A stretch of 64,000 nucleotides of DNA from Halobacillus_A sp043497005 (GCF_043497005.1 NZ_JBIEKE010000002.1:310001-374000); one strand, 5' to 3'; counted from the first letter of the stretch, positions 7,855-17,363 are shown. The notes: generated from the sequence alone by a model not told the origin. Translations and numbers: made by a program.

Positions 7855-9494
7855 CCTAATTCCTTCCTTTCTTCTACTGAATACTCAACATAGCTGACTA
7901 AATTTTTTAATTTGATATCAATCTCACCTTGAGACTCAGACTCTTGAAGGATAGTCTGAACGTGTTTTTCGAAACTTCCGCCCGGAATTTTCTCCAAAAT
8001 GGCATCTAAGTCCCCTACTGCATTTTGGAAAAGTTGTATTTTTTCATAAAGTAAAGTAAGGATGTGGTCTTCAAGGGTCTCTTTTATAGCAAAGTTAAAA
8101 ACATTTACATCTTTCTTTTGGCCAAAACGATGAATTCTGCCGATTCTTTGTTCTAAACGCATTGGATTCCATGGCAGGTCGTAATTAATCATATTATTAC
8201 AAAACTGCAGGTTAATACCTTCAGCGCCTGCTTCCGTGGCAATCATGACTTGGGCTTTGTTTTTAAAAAGCTGCTTCATCCAGTCTCTTTTACTTTTATT
8301 AAATTTGCCGCTAAAAGGTACTGATGAAATACCTTGCTGTTGTAGGAACCATTGTAAATAAAATTGAGTAGCTCGGTATTCTGTGAATACGATAAACTTT
8401 TCGCCTGATTCCTTAATTAATTCCGTCATTTTTTCGGCTTTCGTATGGTGAGGTAACTCTCCGAGTCTCTCTATTAAGTGGGTTTTAAGGTCAGACGGGT
8501 TTTGTTCATTCATGGATTTTAAAGACATAAAGCACGCTTCTCGGGAAGAACAAAACTCTTTAGCTAAGGTTAACCATGTAAAAGAGGGATAGTCTGATTT
8601 GAGAGCTTCTAATTCTTCATAAAAACGTCGTTCTTCTTCGTTAAAATACAGTGTAATATTTTTAACTCTGCGTTTTGAAGCATCAAGTCCAGTATCTTTT
8701 CTTAAGTTTCGTATCATTAGTTTGCTAAGGAGTGAATGAATGTGCTGCTGTGTTGATTCTTCATCTAAGTTCGTATTTTTATATTTCTTTTTAAATTCTG
8801 TTAAATCACCAAGATAACCTGGCTTTAATATGGAAACTAAATTAAACAAGTCACTTAATTGATTTTGTATCGGTGTTGCTGTTAATAAAAGACAATATGT
8901 TTTCTTTAGTTGTTTAACAAACTGAAAGTTTTTTGTCTGATGATTTTTTAACTTGTGTGCTTCATCAATAATAATCATATCGTATGAGATAGAGAGAATT
9001 TCTTCCTGATGGCGTTCTCTTTTTGCCATATCTATTGAAGTTACGGTTACGTCCCAATTTTTCCAGTCTGCATGTTTCTTTCGGGGAGAAGCGGCTTGTA
9101 TATAAAATTTCTCGCTGAGTTCCTGAGTCCACTGATTGACTAATGAAGCAGGGGTTAAAATAAGTACTTTTTTAGCCATTCCTCTAATCATATATTCTTT
9201 TAAAATTAATCCAGCTTCCAATGTTTTTCCTAAGCCTACCTCGTCAGCAAGAATGGCTCGGCCGTTCATTTCATGAACTACTCTTTCACAAGCTTGGACT
9301 TGGTGATCTAAGAACTGCACATGAGGGAGCTGTTCTAGCGATAGTACCCCTTCAAATTGCGGGATGGATTGTAATTTTAACCCTTCCCAAGCTAATTTAA
9401 ATTCATCAAAACTGCAAAGCGAATCGGATGCTTCCAGTCTTTTGGTGAGGATAGGTAAGAATTCGGAGTCTTGGTGAACTTTAATCACATTCAA
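7851..9494 (-). CDS. yqhH: SNF2-family DEAD/DEAH-box ATPase YqhH
   Basis: Swi2/Snf2-type ATPase, 547 residues. Motif I ADEVGLGKTLEAG (about residue 80), Ia LTPASLVNQW, motif II IIDEAHKLKN, motif III LLLTATPIQN, then in the second lobe motif V TEAGAEGINLQ and motif VI RIGRIHRFGQ. Such proteins (RapA/HepA-like) translocate on double-stranded DNA or remodel protein-DNA complexes; the target here is unknown. It forms a two-gene operon with yqhG. A GGAGGGGTTGA ribosome site precedes ATG 9494. Confidence 0.9.
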   Translation of the reverse strand: MNVIKVHQDSEFLPILTKRLEASDSLCSFDEFKLAWEGLKLQSIPQFEGVLSLEQLPHVQFLDHQVQACERVVHEMNGRAILADEVGLGKTLEAGLILKEYMIRGMAKKVLILTPASLVNQWTQELSEKFYIQAASPRKKHADWKNWDVTVTSIDMAKRERHQEEILSISYDMIIIDEAHKLKNHQTKNFQFVKQLKKTYCLLLTATPIQNQLSDLFNLVSILKPGYLGDLTEFKKKYKNTNLDEESTQQHIHSLLSKLMIRNLRKDTGLDASKRRVKNITLYFNEEERRFYEELEALKSDYPSFTWLTLAKEFCSSREACFMSLKSMNEQNPSDLKTHLIERLGELPHHTKAEKMTELIKESGEKFIVFTEYRATQFYLQWFLQQQGISSVPFSGKFNKSKRDWMKQLFKNKAQVMIATEAGAEGINLQFCNNMINYDLPWNPMRLEQRIGRIHRFGQKKDVNVFNFAIKETLEDHILTLLYEKIQLFQNAVGDLDAILEKIPGGSFEKHVQTILQESESQGEIDIKLKNLVSYVEYSVEERKELG

Positions 9495-9548
9495 CCCCTC
9501 CTTATAGTGGGTTTATTTATAGATTCTTTTGAAATTTAAAAATCTAAA

Positions 9549-9577
9549 CTGTACGTTTTAAATCGCTATGGTATAAT
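9549..9577 (+). promoter_or_regulatory. Promoter of the glycine riboswitch-gcv operon
   Basis: A perfect -10 TATAAT at 9572-9577 preceded by TGG. The -35 region 17 nt upstream is weak (CTGTAC). It places the transcript start near 9584, just ahead of the riboswitch. Confidence 0.5.
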
Positions 9578-9654
9578 GAAGCTGAAAATTAAGAGAGTTT
9601 GTCGCATGCTTTACAGGTTAGTATGTCCCGTTCCGTCTAACTAAATACTAAAGC

Positions 9655-9870
9655 GAATGACTGCAGGGGGAGAGTCTACATAATGTAGCGCCGAAGGAGC
9701 AAGCAACTAATTGTGAATCTCTCAGGCAAAAAGACCTCTGTAGGACGCAGCTCTGGAGAGAGTTTATCAAAAGAGGTAAACCACCCAAGAAGCAAGCGTA
9801 AAAGATTGCGTGAAACTTTCTGGTGCACGGACAGAGACTCCCTAATAATGCGGTGGAGTCTCTTTTTTTA
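9655..9870 (+). ncRNA. Tandem glycine riboswitch with terminator
   Basis: Two glycine aptamers in tandem ahead of gcvT. Aptamer 1 (about 9659-9744) shows the hallmark GGGGGAGAGTCT, GCGCCGAAGGAGCAA and CTCTCAGGCAAAAAGAC segments. Aptamer 2 (about 9750-9837) shows CTCTGGAGAGAG, ACCACCCAAGAAGCAA and ACTTTCTGGTGCACGGACAG. An intrinsic terminator follows at 9833-9870 (AGAGACTCC/GGAGTCTCT plus T-run), its 5' arm overlapping the aptamer 2 end. Known logic in Bacillus: glycine binding prevents terminator formation and turns on glycine cleavage. Confidence 0.95.
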
Positions 9871-9898
9871 TGGCTAATAAGAGATAAGGAGTGATTGA

Positions 9899-10999
9899 AT
9901 GACAGATTTAAAGCGCACGCCGTTATATCCTGAATATAAAAAGCTTGGTGCTAAAACAATTGATTTTGGAGGATGGGATTTACCAGTTCAATTTTCAAGT
10001 ATTAAAGACGAACATCATGCTACGCGTCAAAAAGCTGGTCTATTCGATGTGTCCCATATGGGAGAAGTGCTTGTTGAAGGGGAAGAGAGTTTAGCCTTTT
10101 TGCAAAAAATGCTGACAAATGACGTTTCAAAACTGAAGCCGGGAAAAGCACAATATACCATTATGTGTTATGAAAACGGCGGCACGGTCGATGACCTTAT
10201 CGTTTATATGTTAAACGATAAGAAATACTTGCTCGTTATCAATGCAGCGAATCGAGAGAAAGATGTGGATTGGCTTAAGCGACATATAGATGAAGAGGTA
10301 GATGTCTCAGATGTTTCCGATGAGTATGTTCAGTTAGCCTTACAAGGCCCTAATGCTGAGGCTGCTTTACAAAGTTTGACGGTTACAAAACTTTCAGATA
10401 TTAAGTTTTTCCATTTTGCACAAGACGTTCGATTTAATGGAGTAGAAGGAGAAGCAATTGTATCGCGCACTGGCTATACGGGTGAAGATGGTTTTGAAGT
10501 ATATCTGCCTAGTGGATCAGGACCTGTGTTATGGCAGGCCATTCTTGAATACGGTGAGGAGCACGGTGTACAGCCTATAGGATTAGGCGCAAGAGATACT
10601 CTGCGGTTTGAAGCTAATTTAGCACTTTATGGGCAAGAGTTGAGTGCAGATATTACACCGCTTGAAGCAGGTCTTAGATTTGCCGTGAAACTTAATAAAG
10701 AAGCTGATTTTATAGGAAAAGAAGCATTACTCCGCCAGAAGGAGGAGGGGCTAAAACGTAAACTGGTCGGAATTGAAATGATCGATAAAGGAATCCCTCG
10801 GACTGGGTACGATGTAGTAGATGGAGATCAGGTTATTGGTTTTGTAACAACAGGTACACAATCACCTACATTAGGAAAGAATATTGGATTAGCTATATTA
10901 GATATTAACTATACAGAGCTGGGAACAGAAGTTAGTGTGCAGATTCGTAAGAAAACATTAAAAGCAAAAGTTGTATCAACCCCATTTTACAAACGTTAA
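9899..10999 (+). CDS. gcvT: Glycine cleavage system T protein (aminomethyltransferase)
   Basis: Transfers the methylene group from aminomethyl-lipoyl H-protein to tetrahydrofolate, releasing ammonia. 366 residues, family length. N-terminal TPLYPEYKKLGAKTIDFGGWDLPVQF, GLFDVSHMGE (folate-site Asp) and SRTGYTGEDGFE are all typical. First gene of gcvT-gcvPA-gcvPB under the glycine riboswitch. The H-protein (gcvH) and lipoamide dehydrogenase for this system are not in this cluster, as is normal in Bacillus. Confidence 0.97.
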   Translation: MTDLKRTPLYPEYKKLGAKTIDFGGWDLPVQFSSIKDEHHATRQKAGLFDVSHMGEVLVEGEESLAFLQKMLTNDVSKLKPGKAQYTIMCYENGGTVDDLIVYMLNDKKYLLVINAANREKDVDWLKRHIDEEVDVSDVSDEYVQLALQGPNAEAALQSLTVTKLSDIKFFHFAQDVRFNGVEGEAIVSRTGYTGEDGFEVYLPSGSGPVLWQAILEYGEEHGVQPIGLGARDTLRFEANLALYGQELSADITPLEAGLRFAVKLNKEADFIGKEALLRQKEEGLKRKLVGIEMIDKGIPRTGYDVVDGDQVIGFVTTGTQSPTLGKNIGLAILDINYTELGTEVSVQIRKKTLKAKVVSTPFYKR

Positions 11000-11018
11000 G
11001 GGATTGGAGGAAAGATTA

Positions 11019-12368
11019 ATGGAATTTCGATACTTACCGATGACAGAACAAGATAAAAAAGAAATGCTTTCTACTATAGGGGCGGAATCAACGGAAGAAT
11101 TGTTTGCGGATATTCCTAAAAACGTCCGCTACAGCGGGGGTTTAAATATAAAGCCGCCAAAAAATGAATTCGCTCTGACTAAAGAACTAACGCAGCTGGC
11201 TCAACGGAACATTGATACGAAGTCACATACTAGTTTCCTTGGTGCTGGTGTCTATGACCATTATATTCCTTCGATTGTTGATCACGTCATTTCTCGTTCA
11301 GAGTTTTATACTGCATATACCCCATATCAGCCGGAGATTTCTCAAGGAGAATTGCAGGCGATCTTCGAATTTCAAACAATGATTTGTGAACTTACAGGAA
11401 TGGATGTAGCTAATTCTTCTATGTATGATGGTGGAACGGCTTTAGCTGAAGCAGTAAACCTTTCTGCGGGACAGACGAAAAAGAAAAAAGTATTAGTGTC
11501 AAAAGCGATTCATCCTGAATCCCTTGCTGTCATTCATTCCTATGTAAAGGGTCCAGGGGTGGAAGTGGTAGAGATTGACCATAACAATGGAGTCACCGAT
11601 CTAGAGCATCTTGAAAATGAACTCGATGAAAATACGGCAAGTGTTGTTCTACAGTATCCAAATTTCTTTGGACAAATCGAACGTTTAGAAAAAGTACGAG
11701 CACTTGTGGATGAACAGAAAAAAACGATGCTCATTACTTCTAGTAATCCCTTAGCACTTGGTTATCTTACACCACCAGGAGAGTTCGGAGCGGATATTGT
11801 AGTAGGTGACGCGCAAGTCTTTGGAATTCCTGCCCAGTTTGGGGGTCCTCACTGTGGTTATTTTGCTACAACAAAGAAATTGATGCGTAAAGTGCCTGGC
11901 CGACTGGTAGGGCAAACGAAAGATGAAGAAGGCCGTAGAGGGTTTGTCCTTACACTACAAGCAAGAGAACAGCACATCAGACGTGACAAAGCAACATCTA
12001 ATATTTGTTCAAATCAAGCGTTAAATGCATTGGCATCATCAGTGGCGATGTCTTCTCTCGGGAAGCAAGGCCTGAAAAAAATGTCCTGGATGAATATTCA
12101 GAAAGCCTCTTATATGAAGAAACTATTAATAGAAGAAGGTTTTGAAGTAGCATTTGACGGACCGTTTTTTAATGAAATTGTCGTAAACTTAAAAGATGAA
12201 GTAGATACCGTAAATCGAAAACTGTTGGATAAAGGAATCATTGGCGGCTACGATTTAAGCAGTCATTTTCCGGAGTTAAAAGGACATATGCTCATAGCGG
12301 TGACAGAAATTCGTTCGAAAGAAGAGATCGATCAGTTCGTTAAGGAAGTGGGGGATATTTGTGGCTAA
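11019..12368 (+). CDS. gcvPA: Glycine dehydrogenase (decarboxylating) subunit 1
   Basis: Half of the split P-protein (449 residues), which lacks the PLP lysine. Typical HTSFLGAGVYDHYIPS and YTPYQPEISQGELQ segments near the N-terminus, and GDAQVFGIPAQFGGP. Start at MEFRYLP (11019), with GGATTGGAGG upstream; the longer frame overlaps gcvT. Forms an alpha2beta2 decarboxylase with GcvPB and overlaps its start by 8 nt. Confidence 0.96.
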   Translation: MEFRYLPMTEQDKKEMLSTIGAESTEELFADIPKNVRYSGGLNIKPPKNEFALTKELTQLAQRNIDTKSHTSFLGAGVYDHYIPSIVDHVISRSEFYTAYTPYQPEISQGELQAIFEFQTMICELTGMDVANSSMYDGGTALAEAVNLSAGQTKKKKVLVSKAIHPESLAVIHSYVKGPGVEVVEIDHNNGVTDLEHLENELDENTASVVLQYPNFFGQIERLEKVRALVDEQKKTMLITSSNPLALGYLTPPGEFGADIVVGDAQVFGIPAQFGGPHCGYFATTKKLMRKVPGRLVGQTKDEEGRRGFVLTLQAREQHIRRDKATSNICSNQALNALASSVAMSSLGKQGLKKMSWMNIQKASYMKKLLIEEGFEVAFDGPFFNEIVVNLKDEVDTVNRKLLDKGIIGGYDLSSHFPELKGHMLIAVTEIRSKEEIDQFVKEVGDICG

Positions 12369-13824
12369 TCAAGACTTTCCATTAATTTTTGAACACAGTC
12401 AAGAGAGTCGTACAGGCTTTAGTTTACCTGAATTAGATGTTCCAGAGACTAATATAGAAGAACAGCTTGGAGAAGCTTTTATAAGAAGAAGTGAACCAGA
12501 ACTGCCAGAAGTGAGTGAATTACAAATCATGCGCCATTATACAGCCTTATCCACAAGGAACCATGGGGTGGATTCTGGGTTTTATCCTTTAGGCTCATGT
12601 ACGATGAAGTATAACCCAAAAGTAAACGAGGATATAGCAAGACTTACTGGTTTTAGTCATATCCATCCTTTGCAGCCAGTTGAAACTGTGCAAGGCGCAC
12701 TGGAGCTGATGTATGACCTTCAAGAGACATTAGCTGAAATAACAGGAATGGATACAGTGACACTACAGCCAGCTGCAGGTGCTCACGGGGAGTGGACTGG
12801 CCTGATGATGATACGTGCTTTTCATGAAGGCAACGGAGATTATAACCGTACTAAAGTAATTGTTCCTGATTCAGCCCATGGGACGAACCCTGCTTCGGCT
12901 ACTGTAGCAGGATTCGAAGCGGTAACGGTAAAATCGAATCAGCAAGGGCTTGTAGACTTAGAGGACCTTAGACGTGTTGTCGATGAGCACACAGCCGCGC
13001 TTATGCTTACCAATCCTAATACATTAGGTTTGTTTGAAGAAAATATTGAAGAGATGGCCTCAATTATTCATGAAGCTGGAGGAAAGCTCTATTATGATGG
13101 TGCTAATTTAAATGCAATTTTAGGGTATGCACGGCCTGGTGATATGGGGTTTGACGTTGTACATTTAAACTTGCATAAAACTTTCACTGGACCGCACGGA
13201 GGAGGGGGGCCAGGTTCTGGCCCTGTTGGAGTTACAGCCGAATTCGAACCATTTCTGCCAAAACCAATTTTAACAAAACGTGAAGATGGCTACGATTTCG
13301 ACTATGAGCGACCAAAATCGATTGGGCGGGTAAAACCGTTTTATGGGAACTTCGGCATTAACGTGAGAGCATATACTTATATTCGCACGATGGGTGCAGA
13401 AGGACTTAAAAAGGTGAGTGAATATGCTGTTTTAAATGCTAACTATATGATGCGCCGTCTACAAAAAGAGTTTGAACTTCCTTTTGACCAGCACTGTAAG
13501 CATGAATTTGTTTTATCTGGCAAGCTTCAAAAGAAACTAGGGGTTCGTACACTTGATATAGCTAAGCGTTTGTTAGACTTTGGTTATCATCCTCCTACGA
13601 TTTACTTCCCGATCAATGTAGAGGAAGCCATAATGGCGGAACCAACCGAAACGGAGTCTAAGGAAACTTTAGATGCTTTTGTTGACGCCATGTTACAAAT
13701 AGCTGAAGAGGCGAAACATGATCCAGAAAAAGTTCAAGATGCCCCACATACAACAATTGTCAGCCGTATGGATGAAACTACTGCTGCTAGAAAACCGATT
13801 TTGAGGTATCAAAAAGAGGAATAA
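12361..13824 (+). CDS. gcvPB: Glycine dehydrogenase (decarboxylating) subunit 2
   Basis: PLP-bearing half of the split P-protein, 487 residues. The catalytic lysine is in VVHLNLHKTFTGPHGGGGPG, with SCTMKYNPK and PDSAHGTNPASA further N-terminal. It decarboxylates glycine and passes aminomethyl to the lipoylated H-protein. It starts with GTG inside the last codons of gcvPA, giving coupled 1:1 synthesis. The operon ends at a strong terminator shared with convergent yqhL. Confidence 0.97.
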   Translation: MANQDFPLIFEHSQESRTGFSLPELDVPETNIEEQLGEAFIRRSEPELPEVSELQIMRHYTALSTRNHGVDSGFYPLGSCTMKYNPKVNEDIARLTGFSHIHPLQPVETVQGALELMYDLQETLAEITGMDTVTLQPAAGAHGEWTGLMMIRAFHEGNGDYNRTKVIVPDSAHGTNPASATVAGFEAVTVKSNQQGLVDLEDLRRVVDEHTAALMLTNPNTLGLFEENIEEMASIIHEAGGKLYYDGANLNAILGYARPGDMGFDVVHLNLHKTFTGPHGGGGPGSGPVGVTAEFEPFLPKPILTKREDGYDFDYERPKSIGRVKPFYGNFGINVRAYTYIRTMGAEGLKKVSEYAVLNANYMMRRLQKEFELPFDQHCKHEFVLSGKLQKKLGVRTLDIAKRLLDFGYHPPTIYFPINVEEAIMAEPTETESKETLDAFVDAMLQIAEEAKHDPEKVQDAPHTTIVSRMDETTAARKPILRYQKEE

Positions 13825-13825
13825 A

Positions 13826-13867
13826 AATTAAAAGACGCTGCAGTAACTGCAGCGTCTTTTAATTTTT
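13826..13867. terminator. Strong bidirectional terminator, gcvPB/yqhL
   Basis: Long GC-rich hairpin (AAAAGACGCTGCAG/CTGCAGCGTCTTTT, extended by AATT/AATT pairing), flanked by A- and T-runs. The yqhL stop codon lies inside the 3' arm. Confidence 0.9.
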
Positions 13868-14239
13868 AGTTTTTATTTTTCCGTTCCATTTTTTAAAGCC
13901 GCCCTGTAATTGGTTTAAGTTTTGATAACCTTTCTTATTGAGCATTAATGCTGCACGTGTAGAGCGTGCACCACTTTGACAATAAAGATACACAGGCTTG
14001 TCCTTACGGATCTCCACTAATCGGTTTCTCATTTGAGATAGTGGAATATTGCGAGCTCCCAAAATATGACCACCGTCAAATTCTTTTGGTTCTCGTACAT
14101 CAATAAGCTGGGCTTTTCTATAACCTTGACGAAACTCATCTTCCGTTAATGTGGTTAATATTTTTCGAGCCTTCAAAAATCGGAAAACGCCAAAAGCGAT
14201 TAAGAAGACAATTGCACCAATTAAAATCCATAGTTCCAT
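13859..14239 (-). CDS. yqhL: Membrane-anchored rhodanese-domain protein YqhL
   Basis: One N-terminal transmembrane helix (residues 2-22) followed by a single rhodanese domain. The active-site loop is CQSGARS with a catalytic Cys, preceded by LIDVREPKEFDGGHI. 126 residues, as in B. subtilis YqhL. Rhodaneses carry sulfane sulfur or act as sulfur carriers; the donor and acceptor here are unknown. Neighbouring lipoyl enzymes suggest a link to sulfur supply, but that is speculation. Confidence 0.88.
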   Translation of the reverse strand: MELWILIGAIVFLIAFGVFRFLKARKILTTLTEDEFRQGYRKAQLIDVREPKEFDGGHILGARNIPLSQMRNRLVEIRKDKPVYLYCQSGARSTRAALMLNKKGYQNLNQLQGGFKKWNGKIKTKN

Positions 14240-14507
14240 TTTATCTCTACCCCCTTTTCCCCTATCTATTATATGGGGGAATACTTCTTATTTCAAAGTT
14301 TTTTTCCCGTTGAAATTATATGGTAATGTATCTTATGATAGAGAAGCTTTATCTATAATTGAAAAAAAGTATTTTAAATGAAGTACGGTGCAAACGATAA
14401 AAAAGGTGATTTCGAATAAAAGAAGAGAGGTTTACTTTCAATATCTTCTTCTTACTTTATAATTTGAACGATTTTCAAATTGACAAAGTTCTAAAATGTT
14501 GTTCAAA

Positions 14508-14523
14508 ACACAATATATAGAAA
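14508..14523 (+). promoter_or_regulatory. NrdR box 1 upstream of nrdJ
   Basis: ACACAATATATAGAAA fits the NrdR consensus ACACWATATATWGTGT except at the last three positions. NrdR is the ATP/dATP-sensing repressor of ribonucleotide reductase genes. Confidence 0.7.
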
Positions 14524-14538
14524 TATTTTTTATTTTAA

Positions 14539-14554
14539 GTACAATATATTGATT
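14539..14554 (+). promoter_or_regulatory. NrdR box 2 upstream of nrdJ
   Basis: GTACAATATATTGATT matches the CWATATATWG core. It is offset exactly 31 bp from box 1, about three helical turns, the spacing typical of paired NrdR boxes. It overlaps the likely -35 element. Confidence 0.72.
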
Positions 14555-14578
14555 AAAAAATCATAGATGTGGTATGTT
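14549..14578 (+). promoter_or_regulatory. Promoter of nrdJ
   Basis: TTGATT (14549-14554), 18-nt spacer, TATGTT (14573-14578). The -35 hexamer lies inside NrdR box 2, so NrdR binding would block polymerase. The rest of the 412-nt gap between yqhL and nrdJ (14240-14651) is AT-rich with nothing else recognised. Confidence 0.5.
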
Positions 14579-14651
14579 ACTTATAGGTTAAACATCACTG
14601 TAGTAATTTATGGACATGCCTCATGAAGCATGATTGAAGGGAGAGGTTTGT

Positions 14652-17228
14652 ATGCAAATGACGTCCACAACGAGTGACGCTAACGCAAAAATCGATGTAG
14701 AACGTTTGAATGCTGATATTAGACAATTTGAACAGGTGCATGAGATTACACCGGATATGAAGGTAACACACAGCGGTGTATCAAGACTAGTCATGCTTGA
14801 CCGCTATGCATTCAAAGACACAGAGAAATTAACTTTAGCAGAAGGTGATTTCGTTGTATTAACTGTTAAAGATGATCCTAAGTTTCCGGCACGCGGTTAC
14901 GGTTTCATCCAATCAATCAATTGGGAAACACACAAAGCTGTTGTCAAGGTTGAACCTGATTTTGTTAATGTACTGGATAGTGAAAAAGAACGCGATTCAG
15001 GATTAATTACACGCAACCTGGATATCATAGATAAGCCTTTAGAAGTCTATTATGAGCAGATTGCTTTAAGGAATGCTGCTGGTTTATCAGCGGTTGAAGT
15101 AGATGAGGATAAAAGACAACAAAGTTTTGAAGAATTTTATAAAGAGCTTTCAAGTTTGAACTTTATACCTGCCGGCCGAGTTTTATATGGAGCAGGATCG
15201 AACACTGATGTTACTTATTTTAACTGTTACGTGATGCCATATATTCAAGATTCCCGTGAAGGAATTTCTGATCACCGGAAACAAGTAATGGAAATCATGT
15301 CTCGCGGGGGCGGGGTTGGAACAAATGGTTCTACTCTTAGACCGAGAAATACGCTTGCCCGGGGGGTAAATGGTAAATCCTCTGGTTCAGTATCCTGGCT
15401 TGATGATATTGCGAAACTGACACACTTAGTAGAGCAAGGTGGCTCAAGACGCGGAGCGCAGATGATAATGTTAGCGGATTGGCATCCTGATATTGTCGAA
15501 TTTATTATTTCTAAAATGCAAAACCCTCGAATTTTGCGTTATTTAATAGAAAATACAGAAGATGAGCAAATCAAAAACTTAGCGAAAGAAAAATTAAAAT
15601 TCACTCCATTAACAGAAACAGAACGTGATTTGTACCAAAGCGTTGTTAATTACAAAGCGATGCCAGGTCAGGGTGGTTTCACAGAAAGCAGCATCCGAGA
15701 AGCTGAAGAAAAACTTCATACAGGCGGAACGTATACCGTAAATAATCCTGAATTTTTAACTGGTGCGAATATTTCTGTATGTATTACAAAGGAGTTCATG
15801 GATGCTGTTGAGAATGAACAGGACTATCGCTTACGTTTCCCGGATGTGGAATCTTATTCTAAGGAAGAAATGGATATTTATAATGCGGAGTGGCAGGCAA
15901 GCGGAGATGTACGTGAATGGGAAGATAAAGGACTAGCTGTTCGCACATATCGTACAGTCAAAGCTGCCGAGCTATGGAAGCTTATTAATATTTGTGCTAC
16001 TTATTCAGCGGAACCAGGCATCTTCTTTATCGATAATGCAAATGAGAAGACAAACGCTAGTGCGTATGGTCAAAAAGTGGTTGCTACTAACCCATGTGGT
16101 GAACAACCGTTAGCCCCATTCTCAGTTTGTAATCTAGCCGCAGTTAACCTTGCTGCAGTTGCAGACAAGGAAGCCAAGCAAGTCGATTTTGAAAAACTAA
16201 GAAAGACGGTAGCTACGGGTGTACGCCTGCAGGATAACGTAATCGATGCTACTCCTTATTTCCTGGAAGAAAACAAGAAACAGGCTCTTGGAGAACGCCG
16301 AGTCGGTTTAGGAGTGATGGGGCTGCATGACCTTCTTATTTATTGTGAAACAGAGTATGGCTCTGATGAAGGAAACCAGCTCGTTGATGAAATATTCGAA
16401 ACCATTGCTACTACCGCTTATCGTGCATCGATCGACTTAGCTAAAGAGAAAGGAAGCTTTCCTTTCCTTATTGGAGAAACCGATGAAGAAACAAAACAAC
16501 TCCGAGAGAATTTTGTGAATACTGGATACATGCAGGCAATGCCTGAAGATATAAGAGAAGGAGTCCTTCAATACGGAATAAGAAACTCTCATTTACTGAC
16601 GGTAGCTCCTACTGGAAGTACAGGTACGATGGTGGGTGTAAGTACAGGTCTTGAGCCTTATTTTTCTTTCTCTTATTATAGAAGCGGCCGTTTAGGAAAA
16701 TTTATTGAAGTAAAAGCAGATATTGTTAAAGAGTACCTGGACCGAAATCCCGACCAGGATCCTGATCAGTTACCGGAATGGTTTATTACTGCAATGACTA
16801 TGAGCCCTGAAGCTCACGCGGACACACAGTGTGTGATTCAGCGCTGGGTAGACAGTTCCATCTCTAAAACAGTAAATGCACCAAAAGGTTATTCTGTAGA
16901 ACAGGTTGAAAGTGTCTACCAAAGGCTTTACCGTGGTGGAGCTAAGGGCGGAACTGTTTATGTAGACGGCAGTCGTGACAGTCAAGTTCTAACGTTGAAA
17001 GCGGAAGAAAATGCATTTGACGGGGAGCAAACAGAGTTTGAATTTGAGGAAGATACAAAACCTCGGGTTGTACTGATGGATACGGTGCATGAACTTGAGA
17101 AAACGAATGTAACCATTGGCTCTGAAGTCGGGGACACCTGCCCTGTTTGTAGAAAAGGAACAGTAGAAGATATTGGCGGCTGTAATACGTGTACAAATTG
17201 TAATGCGCAGCTGAAATGTGGATTATAA
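14652..17228 (+). CDS. nrdJ: Adenosylcobalamin-dependent (class II) ribonucleotide reductase
   Basis: Makes deoxyribonucleotides using a B12-generated thiyl radical, with no need for oxygen. 858 residues. The three mechanistic cysteines appear in expected contexts: Cys192 (FNCYV), the thiyl Cys482 (NPCGEQ) and Cys493 (SVCNLAAVNL), the last two 11 apart as in known class II enzymes. Also GGGVGTNGSTLRPRNT and VAPTGSTGTM. The C-terminus carries CPVC and CNTCTNC cysteines for re-reduction. Start at MQMTSTTS (14652) behind GAAGGGAGAGG. It occupies the place where B. subtilis has yqhM (lipM). Two NrdR boxes precede it. Confidence 0.95.
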   Translation: MQMTSTTSDANAKIDVERLNADIRQFEQVHEITPDMKVTHSGVSRLVMLDRYAFKDTEKLTLAEGDFVVLTVKDDPKFPARGYGFIQSINWETHKAVVKVEPDFVNVLDSEKERDSGLITRNLDIIDKPLEVYYEQIALRNAAGLSAVEVDEDKRQQSFEEFYKELSSLNFIPAGRVLYGAGSNTDVTYFNCYVMPYIQDSREGISDHRKQVMEIMSRGGGVGTNGSTLRPRNTLARGVNGKSSGSVSWLDDIAKLTHLVEQGGSRRGAQMIMLADWHPDIVEFIISKMQNPRILRYLIENTEDEQIKNLAKEKLKFTPLTETERDLYQSVVNYKAMPGQGGFTESSIREAEEKLHTGGTYTVNNPEFLTGANISVCITKEFMDAVENEQDYRLRFPDVESYSKEEMDIYNAEWQASGDVREWEDKGLAVRTYRTVKAAELWKLINICATYSAEPGIFFIDNANEKTNASAYGQKVVATNPCGEQPLAPFSVCNLAAVNLAAVADKEAKQVDFEKLRKTVATGVRLQDNVIDATPYFLEENKKQALGERRVGLGVMGLHDLLIYCETEYGSDEGNQLVDEIFETIATTAYRASIDLAKEKGSFPFLIGETDEETKQLRENFVNTGYMQAMPEDIREGVLQYGIRNSHLLTVAPTGSTGTMVGVSTGLEPYFSFSYYRSGRLGKFIEVKADIVKEYLDRNPDQDPDQLPEWFITAMTMSPEAHADTQCVIQRWVDSSISKTVNAPKGYSVEQVESVYQRLYRGGAKGGTVYVDGSRDSQVLTLKAEENAFDGEQTEFEFEEDTKPRVVLMDTVHELEKTNVTIGSEVGDTCPVCRKGTVEDIGGCNTCTNCNAQLKCGL

Positions 17229-17237
17229 TATGGACAC

Positions 17238-17272
17238 AAAGGACACTTGCTTTACGCAAGTGTCTTTCTTTT
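17238..17272 (+). terminator. Intrinsic terminator after nrdJ
   Basis: AAGGACACTTGC and GCAAGTGTCTT arms around TTTAC, followed by a T-rich tract, 10 nt after the nrdJ stop. Confidence 0.85.
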
Positions 17273-17363
17273 GTAATAGCTCCATTCCTTGTCATCAAAG
17301 GGAAACTAGTGTATCATTTTCATGAAAAGGTCTAGCGACCATATGCTGTATTGGGGGTTCAAC

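Noticed and set aside
16942..17298. Minus-strand ORFs opposite the nrdJ end
   Set aside because: They are antisense to strongly conserved nrdJ cysteine motifs and cross its terminator.
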